Part shown: piece by piece, positions 38,801 through 44,919 of the stretch
Layout: each line of letters begins with the position of its first letter
Position numbering within the stretch: position 1 is the first letter of the stretch
Origin: a virus
Length of the DNA: 64,000 nucleotides
Virus record (IMG/VR): IMGVR_UViG_3300025695_000010
Location: 1-64,000 of that record
Reading direction: 5' to 3' (one strand)
Notes under the pieces: generated by a model
What the model was told of the DNA's origin: nothing
The model's database searches: none
The model's input: only the letters and a program-made list of their open reading frames with translations
Made by a program: the position numbers and the translations under genes

Positions 38801-40419
38801 AACAAGGTGATAAATTTTTAAATGCAGGCTACAATATTAGACACATTGTAACCAATGATCGAGTATACGGCATACAACAATGGCAGTTTGAGAAACCTTC
38901 AAAAATATCAAACGATGATGTTGTTGTAATTTTAAATAATAGAGTAATTACTGATACAAAGGATTATAGATGGGATGCTATTAACAGTAGAATTGAATTT
39001 TTAAATCCTACTATAGGTAACGTAGGTGATATTTTAGAAATTTATATTTTAGGTAACGGCGAATATTATTTTATAGACACTGTTGTTGATTTAGTTGACA
39101 TGGATGATAGTACTAAACTTGGAGTATTGCACGACGAAGGCGATTTAATATCTTTTGTGATGGAAGATAGTACTCAAATTTTTGCAACTGTAAAGTCATC
39201 TGAAGAAACTGATAACGGTGTTCGTTTAACACTCAATGGTTATTTTAAAGAATTAAAAGTTAAATCAGCAGAAAATGATATTCCGTTAGAATTAACCGGT
39301 GTCAAGTCTGCAAGTTATCCACTAGCTGTTAGAATAGACAATGTAACATTTGTTGAAAGTGAAAATTTAACATTTAAAAAAGTTCCTGAAGAAGGCGAAC
39401 GAGTTGAAATAATTACATTTAGCGAACATGATGTTAACAATTTTGATAGATTGAGTTTTGAAGTATTATATACTCCGGTTATTTCTTCAAGTAGTGACGA
39501 GTACAATACAGCTATTCAGCTAACAAATGGTCGAATAAAACTTAATCAGCCAGCCGCTGGTGTTAATTATGTATGGGTAATACAAGATAATAAATTGTTA
39601 AGACCTAGTGTTGATTATAATTTAATGAGCAATAACACTGTTGTTAATTTGTTTAATAAACCTGCAGATAATGAAGTAGTAGAAATAATACAATTTGCTG
39701 CAAATGTTACAAGTGAAAAATACGGATTTAGAATTTTTAAAGACATGTTAAATCGTGTTCATTACAAACGTTTAAACGAAGCAAGTGTATTTAAATTAGG
39801 TCAACCTTTGAACTATTTTGACCAATATATAACTTTAGAAGATACAACAGGTATTCCAATTCCAAATAGAACAAACGGCAAGCCTGGAGTATTGTTTATT
39901 GAAGGAGAACGTATTGAGTACTATGCTATAGAAGGAAATTTATTAAGACAAATACGCAGAGGTACATTAGGAACAGGTGTTAAAACCCAGTATGCAGCAG
40001 GAACTAAAATGCAAGAGCAGGGCGAAACTGAAACTATTCCTTATAAAGATAAAGATCTACAACAAATATTTGTATCCGATGGAAGCACAAATATATACAA
40101 TTTAGATTTTGATATTTTAAATTATAACGAAGTTGAGGTTATAGTAGGAGGTAAGAAACTTAGAAAGCCTGCTACACAAGAGTTTACAGTTTTTGATCCA
40201 CTAATTGACCAAGATAGTCCCGAAGGTGATAATGTAGTACAGCCAGAGTTTACTATTGACGCAGACAACGATACTATTATACTTAGAGACGATGTTCCAA
40301 CAGGTGTAAGAATTGTAATACAGCGTAAACAGGGTAAAATTTGGACAGATGATCTATCAACAAGCGATTCAAAAATTGCAAGGTTTATAAGAGCCGGAAC
40401 AATTAAGTTAAGCAAATAA
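26830..40419 (+). CDS. Giant 4529-residue baseplate-region structural protein
   Basis: One uninterrupted reading frame of 13.6 kb following gp6, where T4 has gp7 (1032 aa) and gp8. Visible parts: N-terminal NFREYYWLPNGPQTVTVFGN (about 138-157) and a domain with YRGQTYRFEINTPGHPFALA (about 197-216), both seen in virion proteins of marine T4-like phages; FG-GAP-like repeats at about 2098-2530; GYGYKSAPIVTITGTG-type beta repeats near 3025 and 3390; and at least four copies of an F-x-GDG-x-x-x-x-F beta-sandwich motif near 3487, 3874, 3960 and 4414. The C-terminus is short and basic (GTIKLSK). Role as a wedge/peripheral baseplate and receptor-reach protein is inferred from place and domains. A single protein may cover functions split between gp7, gp8 and gp10 in T4. 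Confidence 0.85.
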   Translation: MAYEDQQPEFPVGDNSKKSSRFLPRYFRTSTNEKLVSSTVDQLFSTGAVEKINAFIGRKNAKANINNSTYLTEINSVRSNYQLDPSINIKDDLDNVVFHKDYVDYIGQLNTFNSNTLNHSRLNEQEIYSWNPHIDFDKFTNFREYYWLPNGPQTVTVFGNQQGVSSTYKVEVVDDGDNFAYLFTPNKLTRNPLITLYRGQTYRFEINTPGHPFALAISRKFLPGLTFEDSVTNVSTLYNEGVTTTNEDSDGYVETGVIEFTVPANAPNELYYISKEDINTSGLFNIADAEENSILDVENELLGKRNYTTAEGWSLSNGMKISFVGNITPEKYSSGEFYVEGVGKEIVLISVEDLTTSDLLAEDEQIPFDAFGFDRLPWSTSIGYPATKDYIISNRSSKDKNPWARYNRWFHIDVITKSAEINKQDYILPENSRGKRPIIEFAPGIKMWHNGTICKDAIDLVDDWTNDIFSVIEGSQGYNIDNVDVVDGMRILFVNDNDPLVNNKIYKVEFIKFQNSTQITLKEELDAEPNENEIVLVKEGKLNAGKQYFFDGTSWKKSQDKTAINQAPLFDLFDKNNISYGDIYYESSNFFGNKIFAYKQGTGTNDTELGFPISYKNINNVGDIVFEFDLLKQSNTYIINDETIDIPSNQGFVKITDSYTGEISFENAWKKHFEKSNQAVILDFQGSQQTNNFVVNCFDKSATISDLKIKLFTNRSFLKENIDYTLTTNSKQQVLIVLNNDISENDRLIIKCYSTSSKNENGYYETAYNLERNPNNLDVTEFTIGEVNDHVQTIVENNDNFNGIHPGVGNLRDLGNIEIYGDRFVQHSGPIGLALYHLTSKDYNVVNSLKFALKEYSKFKREFLRIATYDGYNNTDVKHVDYLLEQFALNKTRNDAFYNSDTVPFGGKNIIEYTVLDSGNPYYPLTSAFNLNKLTSKSVLIYKNGTQLIYENEYTFTEEGFVYIYSVEIDDKIEIHEYETTDGCFVPPTPSKLGLYPLYEPKIYIDNTYSTPTKVVIGHDGSRTIAFNDFRDDLLLELEKRIFNNVKTRYNPDNFDLFNFIPGRYRDTGLNQKDVNNIMIADFINWTNVAQVYDFNVNKYSDINDSFTYNYKSSSDINGTKLEGFWRAVYKNAYDTDTPNLTPWEMLGFSIQPTWWEEVYGPAPYTSNNLPLWKDLEAGIIREPNTSVVKDVRFARPNLLKQIPVDEYGRIRSPFQTGFSKDFSFANQIGYSFEFGDQGPAETAWRRSSEYPFSLLNAMLLLRPAQIFGLTYDYSKISKNLAGNIIYDHKTSISTTNIDFNNKSAGLLNYIKGYIDYNNMSYETYVEYVKSINFNLSFRLAGFSDKDKINLVLDSKTPNSSGDIFTPQENYNLFLKTSSPYEVVTYSGVVIEKVPTGYKINGYDRYNPTFPYYSATETNSDPFVTVGGISETFSTWNEEKLYVAGGIVRYDNNYYRVTETHTSNNIFDTTKFSKLGTLPTVGGRTARFSKRFSSQLSYLQYGTVFTSYQQVIDFLLGYDRYLKSVGFIFDYNNAKYGIVENFRLSAKEFLFWTTQNWGENSIISLSPSANKIQFKRDFYLPDSLYDSIFDYEVLDQDGKLLSNEFVNLVRDTDNSFSLASNDDNVGVYFIRLFLVQKEHCIVIDNDTVFADTIYNETSGYRQERIKVTGYRTANWSGTLNIPGFVFDEPKVTKWKSYKDYIIGDVVQYKDKYYTSIVSHTSGEFFNNINWSTLVEKPVNQLIPNFDYRAAQFADFYDLDTDNFDTEQQRLAQHLIGYQKREYLKNIINDDISQYKFYQGMIQDKGTKNVLTKLFDKLSSADKDSIEFFEEWAIRAGQYGATDSFDEYEITIDESKYKLTPQPFELVKSVDNTRTDFIYQVPSTDLQVKPANYNQQIFEFENYEEITKTAGYVAPAQIDFITPNVSQLLGFDINLVKQGQFVWVTDDGLDWNVYEFAKKEYQVEKIEKTITGFKAIFDINHDLQSGDIIGLTNVANELDGFRQVIYTGYKEVEFYTEDNISEEGIDLSDSSRGIVIKVAPRRFENIDAYNNVLNVNDVSVGNRAWIDNLGNDKWSVLENTPVYDVEDIIVNPQTGLKTNFGDAIAVDQTNTRLAIGDPNSNGRVIVYNRIGENGDFSSTENYGAETSIIGNNSEFGYSVSMSPNGEYLFVGAPNAANLLTRYKGNIVLGTSYSAGEIVNDRGTLWRAKVDIDGSDTSTVNKQSQDWERANIISVDEDGSPTASIRGAVCVYKKAEVGTTYELETTILSPIPTTSERFGRIVKCRKDIDGILRLYVASDAASGRIYFFDNDTDDGTWKFSRDDNFRGTFSAAESYIQGEIVYYNNTAGDTGDSNLYRAKKDMSAQAFNLNNWELLDQFVDYKGYVPPQNELLNEESDNLGVAGGYNIATDFDLSTNGEVLILNGEDTLNTNKVSVYRRENNRYTYYETIETTDLSEEFGSNIAISANGNAIAVSAIRNNDKGTSFGSVYVYRYTGNEYALNQTLYPPTGAEGELFGIDLNFSEDNLIVASANGDRAVPTLFDQTLIRVNDTSFDNNTTKFFNKFEDSGTIYIFQNFNNNYLYAEELDWNYDTSLSSKPIILTNFNHIYISYPRLEYTADFGVVINLKREKGTYSWKKLSEQIDTPNINKIKRAFLFDKKTNDILTFLDVIDPIQGKIAGPADEVIDLKLAFDPASYSVDVTTNNKGDYWAAEYVGQYWWNTESTKWYNPYQGNAENQTSFWNKLVPSSKTEVFEWVESDYLPSEWDELADTNDGIIEGISGLSKYGDFKYSVGRKYNAITETFETKYYFWVRNKKLLSNENKKISSNDAEQLIKDPQSAGYVFMSALSTNKFALHNVGSFIKDKDIALHIDVYKGEINDRNIHTEYKLLSEGLAGSNPPASFIEKWIDSLVGYDENLRPVPDTELGETKKYGIETRPRQGLFRNGLEALKQTIERTNLILKQQIITDFKDITDLSKQDQQPRILEGKFDISVDTINDIQTVGVANAKRAVLNPTIDNGKLISVEIQNQGYGYKSAPIVTITGTGTDAEVTTTIDNFGRVNSVTIVDSGKNYSLIDLQVRPFSLLVEADAELNGKWAIYEYDYAGNFERVKYQKWNVENFWSYIDWYDTDYDENTAIDYLIDGSYQLNSLNDRIGDVVKIKDVGAGGWLLLQKIDVQPEVDYTVNYKTIGRQNGTIKFNSKLYQNTNFGFDKIGFDNLVYDTEPVNERRIILETIKNKIFVEDLEIKFNDILFTGIRYALYEQQTVDWIFKTSFLTAKHNLGVLDQRINFKSDNLDSYKDFISEVKPYSSKIREYISAYESLENSQTMISDFDLPPRYDNIQNKIVTETVKFYNERVVGDREFIETYPQKNWLDNYKFKIQELVIYNQGHGLNSQPVITISGGNGPTIIGKGYRTGDKLTSIDIDYSDALYTSQPSIEINGSYDDDYEIPRIIAVLGDSPVRSTHMIMKFDRVSGNFVFTDLKTVETFTGTGAQKTFNTKWPLDLRKSRISITVNGNDVLYTDFETSNIKNTSKTYERTLGQIVFETAPANNAVIEITYYKDSAMLSAADRINAYYNPTNGMPGITKNEDGTTNLGQLMTGINYDGVNLESVDFATEQGFDIGGFGTIPWDIFSQTEDEIFTLDGSTLVLTLSKPLEDGVAYNIYKNNVRIDDPNFDGSSAITNKNALLNTVYGDGVTDEILISNEVPTAAGDIFIVRKETSDGSFEPADNVLDTELTGGGFNNTAKGLNSGEITVDGDGFVTPITSAGPEEVVPGQIVDTLDIQVKHKPADGQGIKTSYIYKTKGNTLSYSIDMLPQSQQAIIVNLNGNKVDIDSYTVDYENNLLVFEDDSTIQDDQDLHIIVVGNNGNDILESDTFIGDGNTKIFVTGIKFTNPISSFVTINGVVQQVGLNYEIFETDSSYKQENCAALRFSRAPSAGELIGFSLYNNDTKSFSEIMVDKSFVGDGVNYVYKFDKNNMTYTAKPFTHKMLVKQGDKFLNAGYNIRHIVTNDRVYGIQQWQFEKPSKISNDDVVVILNNRVITDTKDYRWDAINSRIEFLNPTIGNVGDILEIYILGNGEYYFIDTVVDLVDMDDSTKLGVLHDEGDLISFVMEDSTQIFATVKSSEETDNGVRLTLNGYFKELKVKSAENDIPLELTGVKSASYPLAVRIDNVTFVESENLTFKKVPEEGERVEIITFSEHDVNNFDRLSFEVLYTPVISSSSDEYNTAIQLTNGRIKLNQPAAGVNYVWVIQDNKLLRPSVDYNLMSNNTVVNLFNKPADNEVVEIIQFAANVTSEKYGFRIFKDMLNRVHYKRLNEASVFKLGQPLNYFDQYITLEDTTGIPIPNRTNGKPGVLFIEGERIEYYAIEGNLLRQIRRGTLGTGVKTQYAAGTKMQEQGETETIPYKDKDLQQIFVSDGSTNIYNLDFDILNYNEVEVIVGGKKLRKPATQEFTVFDPLIDQDSPEGDNVVQPEFTIDADNDTIILRDDVPTGVRIVIQRKQGKIWTDDLSTSDSKIARFIRAGTIKLSK

Positions 40420-40422
40420 ATA
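40416..40422 (+). promoter_or_regulatory. Late promoter overlapping the stop of the giant gene
   Basis: AAATAAATACAGTATAAG: ATAAATA core, 26 bp before the next ATG, formed partly by the TAA stop codon of the giant gene. The same tail CAGT(G/A)TA follows the core at 44895, which supports a real promoter type. Confidence 0.65.
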
Positions 40423-40448
40423 CAGTATAAGTAAAGGTAAGCAAACAA

Positions 40449-41054
40449 ATGCAATATAATGATTCAAATAAACTTAACATTCAAGGTCATATTAAAATAC
40501 ATGATCCTAAGACTGGCGAAGTTTTAATTAATAAAAGAAATGCAATACATTATGAAAATATGAGTATTGCACTGGCAGAAAGTTTAGGTAATCAGGGCAA
40601 CGGCTTTGTTTATGAAATGAGCTTTGGTAATGGCGGAACTAGTGTAGATCCTACTGGTGTTATAACTTATTTAACACCAAACAGTACAGGAACTACTGCA
40701 AGCCTTTACAATCAAACATACAGTAAAGTAGTTGATGAAAACAGTGTTAACAACACAGACCCAACTAGAAACAAAATGGAAATTAGACATGTTAGCGGAC
40801 AAAATTATACTGATTTGTTTGTAAACTGCTTATTAGATTATAGCGAGCCAAATGGTCAGGATGCATTTGACACCAGTGGCGATAGCGAAAATCAATTTGT
40901 ATTTGACGAATTAGGCTTGAGAAGCTATAGTGCAGACGGTACTGGAAAATTGCTTACCCACGTTATCTTCCACCCAGTACAAAAGTCATTAAACAGACTT
41001 ATCCAGATTGATTATACTGTACGAATCCAAAGTTTAAGTGGAGGTAATAGCTAA
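40449..41054 (+). CDS. Tail/fiber-associated structural protein
   Basis: Protein of 201 residues. Strand-rich: LNIQGHIKIHDPKTGEVLIN (about 9-28), GFVYEMSFGNGGTSVDPTGV, FVFDELGLRSYS and RLIQIDYTVRIQSLSGG. The pattern resembles small virion proteins encoded next to fibers in marine T4-like phages. It overlaps the next fiber gene by one base (TAATG), pointing to a linked product such as a fiber connector. No catalytic motif seen. Confidence 0.75.
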   Translation: MQYNDSNKLNIQGHIKIHDPKTGEVLINKRNAIHYENMSIALAESLGNQGNGFVYEMSFGNGGTSVDPTGVITYLTPNSTGTTASLYNQTYSKVVDENSVNNTDPTRNKMEIRHVSGQNYTDLFVNCLLDYSEPNGQDAFDTSGDSENQFVFDELGLRSYSADGTGKLLTHVIFHPVQKSLNRLIQIDYTVRIQSLSGGNS

Positions 41055-43054
41055 TGGCATACCAAATTAACTTTACTGACAGTGTAAACAAAGGTAGTAT
41101 AGAAGTTGTAGATAACGATATTAATACTGATACAAGTTTGCGATTACCAGGACGCGGTGCTACAAACTTTGGTGAATCTGTTTTAACTAATTTTTTGCAT
41201 TTATTAGAAAACTTTGCAGATAACAATCCGCCTAGCAACCCTGTTGAAGGACAACTTTGGTACGACAATACTTCTCAAAATGATACTTTAAAAGTTTATG
41301 ATGGAACTAATTGGGTTAGTGCTGGAGGATTAAAAAAGGGTACAGATGAACCGGATATATCTAACAGTGTTTTAGGCGACCTTTGGGTAAACACAGGCAC
41401 ACAGCAATTATATTTGTATAGCGGTTCTGGCTGGATTTTAGTTGGGCCTGAAGTTGCAAGTGGTACTAATACAGGTGCAAAGGCAATAACTATTACTGAC
41501 ACTGATAATGTTGATAGACAAGCAATTATTAATTATATCGATAATGTTGCTGTAAGCATAATTGTAGGTAATACCTTTACTCCAAAGATATTAATTCCTG
41601 GATTTGGACAATTATCACCAGGTGTAAATGTTAGTTCAAATGTTGATAATACAGTTGCACGATTTAAAGGCATTGCCGACAAAGCCGAGCAATTACTAGT
41701 TAATGGCAATCCAGTTGACGGAAACAGATTTGTAAGAAACGATGAAGCTACTGTAACAACATTTCCATTTACAGTTAGAACTAATGAAGGCATAGAAGTC
41801 GGCAATACACGTACACTTGCACTTGAAGTTGAAGGTACAAATGCAATTATTAGTCAAAACCAAAGTACAGGATTTTTTGATTTAAGAACAAACAACAACG
41901 GATCTACAATAACTCCAATCAGAATAAAAAATAATGGAAATGTAGGAATACTCACAGCAGATCCAGTTGAAGCATTAGATATTACTGGTAATATTATTAA
42001 TACAGGAAATATAACAACTCAAGGCAATTTAACAGTAAGCGGAACTACTACATTTAATGATAATATTAGTTTAATTGGTAGTGCAACTATTAGTGGATCT
42101 TTAACTACTGATAATATTTTTGCAGATGAGCCTAATGTAAGTAACATTGGTACAAATGCTGATAGATTTAACAATATTTTTGCTAAAAAGTTTACAGGAA
42201 GTTTTGTAGGCGATGTAACCGGCAATGTTACTGGAAGTTCGGGAAGTACAAATAAACTTACTAGTGCTACAACATTTAGCATGACCGGAGAAGTTAGTTC
42301 TACTAACAGTATAGCATTTGACGGCCAAACAGGCGGCTTAACTAAACAATTTACTACACAAATCAATCAAACTTTTATTGCAGATAAAACTGCGGTTACA
42401 ACACCGGACACAGCTGACGAAATTATAATTAATAGACCAGGATCCGGATTAAGAAAAATTACACAGGCTAATCTTGTTTCTACAATTCCTATTATTCCTC
42501 TTGGCACACTTGTTCCTTATGCAGGCTTAATTGCTCCTACTGGTTGGTTTATTTGTGACGGTAGTGAAACAAGTTTATTAGACTATATCGATTTAGCAAA
42601 CGCACTCGGCTATAACCCAAATGATAATAATACATGGTATTGGGGAACATCAAGTAACCCTTCACTGTTCTTTAACATTCCTGATTTAAGAGGAAGATTA
42701 GCAACTGGTATTTCCAGCGGATTAACAGGACCAAATAGACTTATAAGCGATCCTGCATTAGGACAAATGGGCGGACTTGGCGGTAGCGAAAGTGCTGTTC
42801 TTGATATTAATAATTTGCCAGACCACACTCACAATTTAACAAGCGAGTCAGGCGACACTTATTATGCTGTAAGTAAAGTTGATAATAGTAGTGAAGCAGA
42901 TGTTGATGCATATACACAGCAAGTTTCGTCAGTAGCAGCTAGTGGGATAACAAAAACCGGCGGTGTTGACAATTCGCCACTAGCTTCAGGTGTTGATATT
43001 ACTCCGCCTTATGTTGCATTGAATTATATAATTTATCATGGAGTACTTTCGTAA
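41054..43054 (+). CDS. Tail fiber protein with C-terminal tail-collar domain
   Basis: Protein of 666 residues. The N-terminal module (about 1-95) with FGESVLTNFLHLLENFADNN and VEGQLWYDNTSQNDTLKVYD is shared with the next two genes and probably attaches to the baseplate. The middle carries short beta repeats (GNIITQGNLTVSGT-like, ISLIGSATISGSL). The C-terminus from about 485 is a phage tail collar domain (LVPYAGLIAPTGWFICDGSE, IPDLRGRLATGI, DHTHNLTSESGD, and the end PPYVALNYIIYHG), as in T4 gp12 short fibers that bind the host surface. One-base overlap couples it to the gene on each side. Confidence 0.88.
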   Translation: MAYQINFTDSVNKGSIEVVDNDINTDTSLRLPGRGATNFGESVLTNFLHLLENFADNNPPSNPVEGQLWYDNTSQNDTLKVYDGTNWVSAGGLKKGTDEPDISNSVLGDLWVNTGTQQLYLYSGSGWILVGPEVASGTNTGAKAITITDTDNVDRQAIINYIDNVAVSIIVGNTFTPKILIPGFGQLSPGVNVSSNVDNTVARFKGIADKAEQLLVNGNPVDGNRFVRNDEATVTTFPFTVRTNEGIEVGNTRTLALEVEGTNAIISQNQSTGFFDLRTNNNGSTITPIRIKNNGNVGILTADPVEALDITGNIINTGNITTQGNLTVSGTTTFNDNISLIGSATISGSLTTDNIFADEPNVSNIGTNADRFNNIFAKKFTGSFVGDVTGNVTGSSGSTNKLTSATTFSMTGEVSSTNSIAFDGQTGGLTKQFTTQINQTFIADKTAVTTPDTADEIIINRPGSGLRKITQANLVSTIPIIPLGTLVPYAGLIAPTGWFICDGSETSLLDYIDLANALGYNPNDNNTWYWGTSSNPSLFFNIPDLRGRLATGISSGLTGPNRLISDPALGQMGGLGGSESAVLDINNLPDHTHNLTSESGDTYYAVSKVDNSSEADVDAYTQQVSSVAASGITKTGGVDNSPLASGVDITPPYVALNYIIYHGVLS

Positions 43055-44886
43055 TGGCGTATCAATTAAATAAAACAGACGGATCTTTGCTAACTGAAAT
43101 AGTAGATGGCAAAATTGACGAAAACAGCACAAACTTAATTTTTATTGGTAGAAATTACAAAGGGTTTGGCGAGTTCTTAAATGAAAACTTTATAAAACTA
43201 CTAGAAACTTTTGCAAATACAGCTCCACCAAGCAAGCCAATTAAAGGACAACTGTGGTTTGATACAAGCGAAAACAGATTAAAAGTTTATGATGGTAGCA
43301 CGTTTAGAAGTACAGATAACAGTACATATACAGCAGTTCAGCCGTCGAGTTTAGTTGAAGGAGACATTTGGATAGATAGTGCAAATGAGCAGATGTATTT
43401 TGCAACATCAACTGGGTTACAACTAGTTGGTCCTACATATTCAGCAAGTCAATTAAAATCAGGACAGTTTATAGAAACAATAAGAGATACAACTGGTACT
43501 AACCAAACAATTACTCAAGAATATATCAACGGTAGCTTGGTATTAATACACAGTAAAACTGCATTCACTCCTGCTATTCCAATTAATGGATTTACAAGTA
43601 TTAAGATTGGAACAAATGTAAGTTCAATATTTAATTTTCAATTTTACGGAACAGCATCAAATAGTTTAAAACTTACAGACGTTGACGGAATAGAGTATAC
43701 ACAAAATGACTTTTTAACAACACAATCGGGTCAAGGACAAGATACTACTAGTGCAGAAATTAATTTTTACAATAATAACGGTATTGTAATTGGACAAAGT
43801 CCTTTACTAAGAATTGCAACAGGATCCGATATACTAATTAAAGCAGAAACCGAAGACACTGATATTAAAATTCAAGTACAAACCGATACTGATGCAGATA
43901 ACGTACCTAATGTTTTAGATGCAATACATATTGATACTTTAAATCAAAGAGTAGGCATATTTAAAACAGATCCTGAATTTAATTTAGATGTTACAGGTGA
44001 CGCTAGAATTACTGGTAATTTAAGAGTCGAAGGCGATACAACTAACTTAGATGTAAGCAATCTAAGAGTTGAAGATAAATTAATCGAACTTGCAATTACA
44101 AGTGATAGTACATTATTAGAAGAAGCGGACGTAGACGGATCTGGTATTGTTATTAGAGTATCAGGTGACGACAAATATTGGACCTGGGAGCTTGATACTA
44201 ATAGTTGGACAAGTAGTAATAGTATCGATATTCCAAAAAACACTGCTTATAAAATTAATGGCAGAGATATTCTCACAGAAACTTCTTTGTCAAATAGTAT
44301 TATTAATGCACCAGGTATTACAAATATTGGTGTTCTAAATGATTTAACAGTTGATAATATAGATATCGACGGTAATAGAATTACTAGTAGAATTAGTGGA
44401 TTACAACTTGAAAGTTCGAGTACTATACAATTAGTAACGCAACAAAAAATTGCAAACGTAGCAGAACCTACAACATCTACTGATGTTGCAACAAAAGGTT
44501 ATGTTGATAATAAAGTAAATGCATCGCCGTTATTTTTTAGTTTAGTAATAGATGGAATGGGCATAGGTGTAACATTACAGTCAAATGTTGCTACAGTACT
44601 AAATGAATTAGCACCAGCAGCTGGATTACCAGCAGGAACAATTGCAAAAATTTATGCTGTTGCAAGTAGTTCTAGTACAGATCCTATTGATGTTAATAGT
44701 GCAGTAAACAAAACGTTTACAAACGTTGATAGTAACGGTGTACAAAACCAAAGTGTTGTTGCAGACTTTAGTATTGCAGATGTTTCAACATCGGTTACAA
44801 CAACTTATACTAGGACTATCATGTCTTATAGTGTAAACAGTAGTAATGTCTGGACATATTCTTCAACAGTAACTTCGGCAGTATAA
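43054..44886 (+). CDS. Tail fiber protein, second copy of the shared N-module
   Basis: Protein of 610 residues. The N-module (NYKGFGEFLNENFIKLLETF, then GQLWFDTSENRLKVYDG) is paralogous to the genes before and after it. The middle (NLDVTGDARITGNLRVEGDT, then LDVSNLRVEDKLIELA) is the fiber-shaft repeat common in marine phages. The C-terminus differs from the first copy: SPLFFSLVIDGMGIGVTLQS and a strand-rich end (TYTRTIMSYSVNSSNVWTYS). So the copies share an anchor and differ in tips. Likely part of a hetero-fiber. Confidence 0.82.
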   Translation: MAYQLNKTDGSLLTEIVDGKIDENSTNLIFIGRNYKGFGEFLNENFIKLLETFANTAPPSKPIKGQLWFDTSENRLKVYDGSTFRSTDNSTYTAVQPSSLVEGDIWIDSANEQMYFATSTGLQLVGPTYSASQLKSGQFIETIRDTTGTNQTITQEYINGSLVLIHSKTAFTPAIPINGFTSIKIGTNVSSIFNFQFYGTASNSLKLTDVDGIEYTQNDFLTTQSGQGQDTTSAEINFYNNNGIVIGQSPLLRIATGSDILIKAETEDTDIKIQVQTDTDADNVPNVLDAIHIDTLNQRVGIFKTDPEFNLDVTGDARITGNLRVEGDTTNLDVSNLRVEDKLIELAITSDSTLLEEADVDGSGIVIRVSGDDKYWTWELDTNSWTSSNSIDIPKNTAYKINGRDILTETSLSNSIINAPGITNIGVLNDLTVDNIDIDGNRITSRISGLQLESSSTIQLVTQQKIANVAEPTTSTDVATKGYVDNKVNASPLFFSLVIDGMGIGVTLQSNVATVLNELAPAAGLPAGTIAKIYAVASSSSTDPIDVNSAVNKTFTNVDSNGVQNQSVVADFSIADVSTSVTTTYTRTIMSYSVNSSNVWTYSSTVTSAV

Positions 44887-44887
44887 G

Positions 44888-44895
44888 CATAAATA
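44888..44895 (+). promoter_or_regulatory. Late promoter before the third fiber gene
   Basis: CATAAATACAGTGTAG: core 24 bp before the ATG at 44920 and nearly identical over 14 bases to the promoter at 40416-40422. Confidence 0.65.
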
Positions 44896-44919
44896 CAGTG
44901 TAGATTAAGGAAATCGTCA

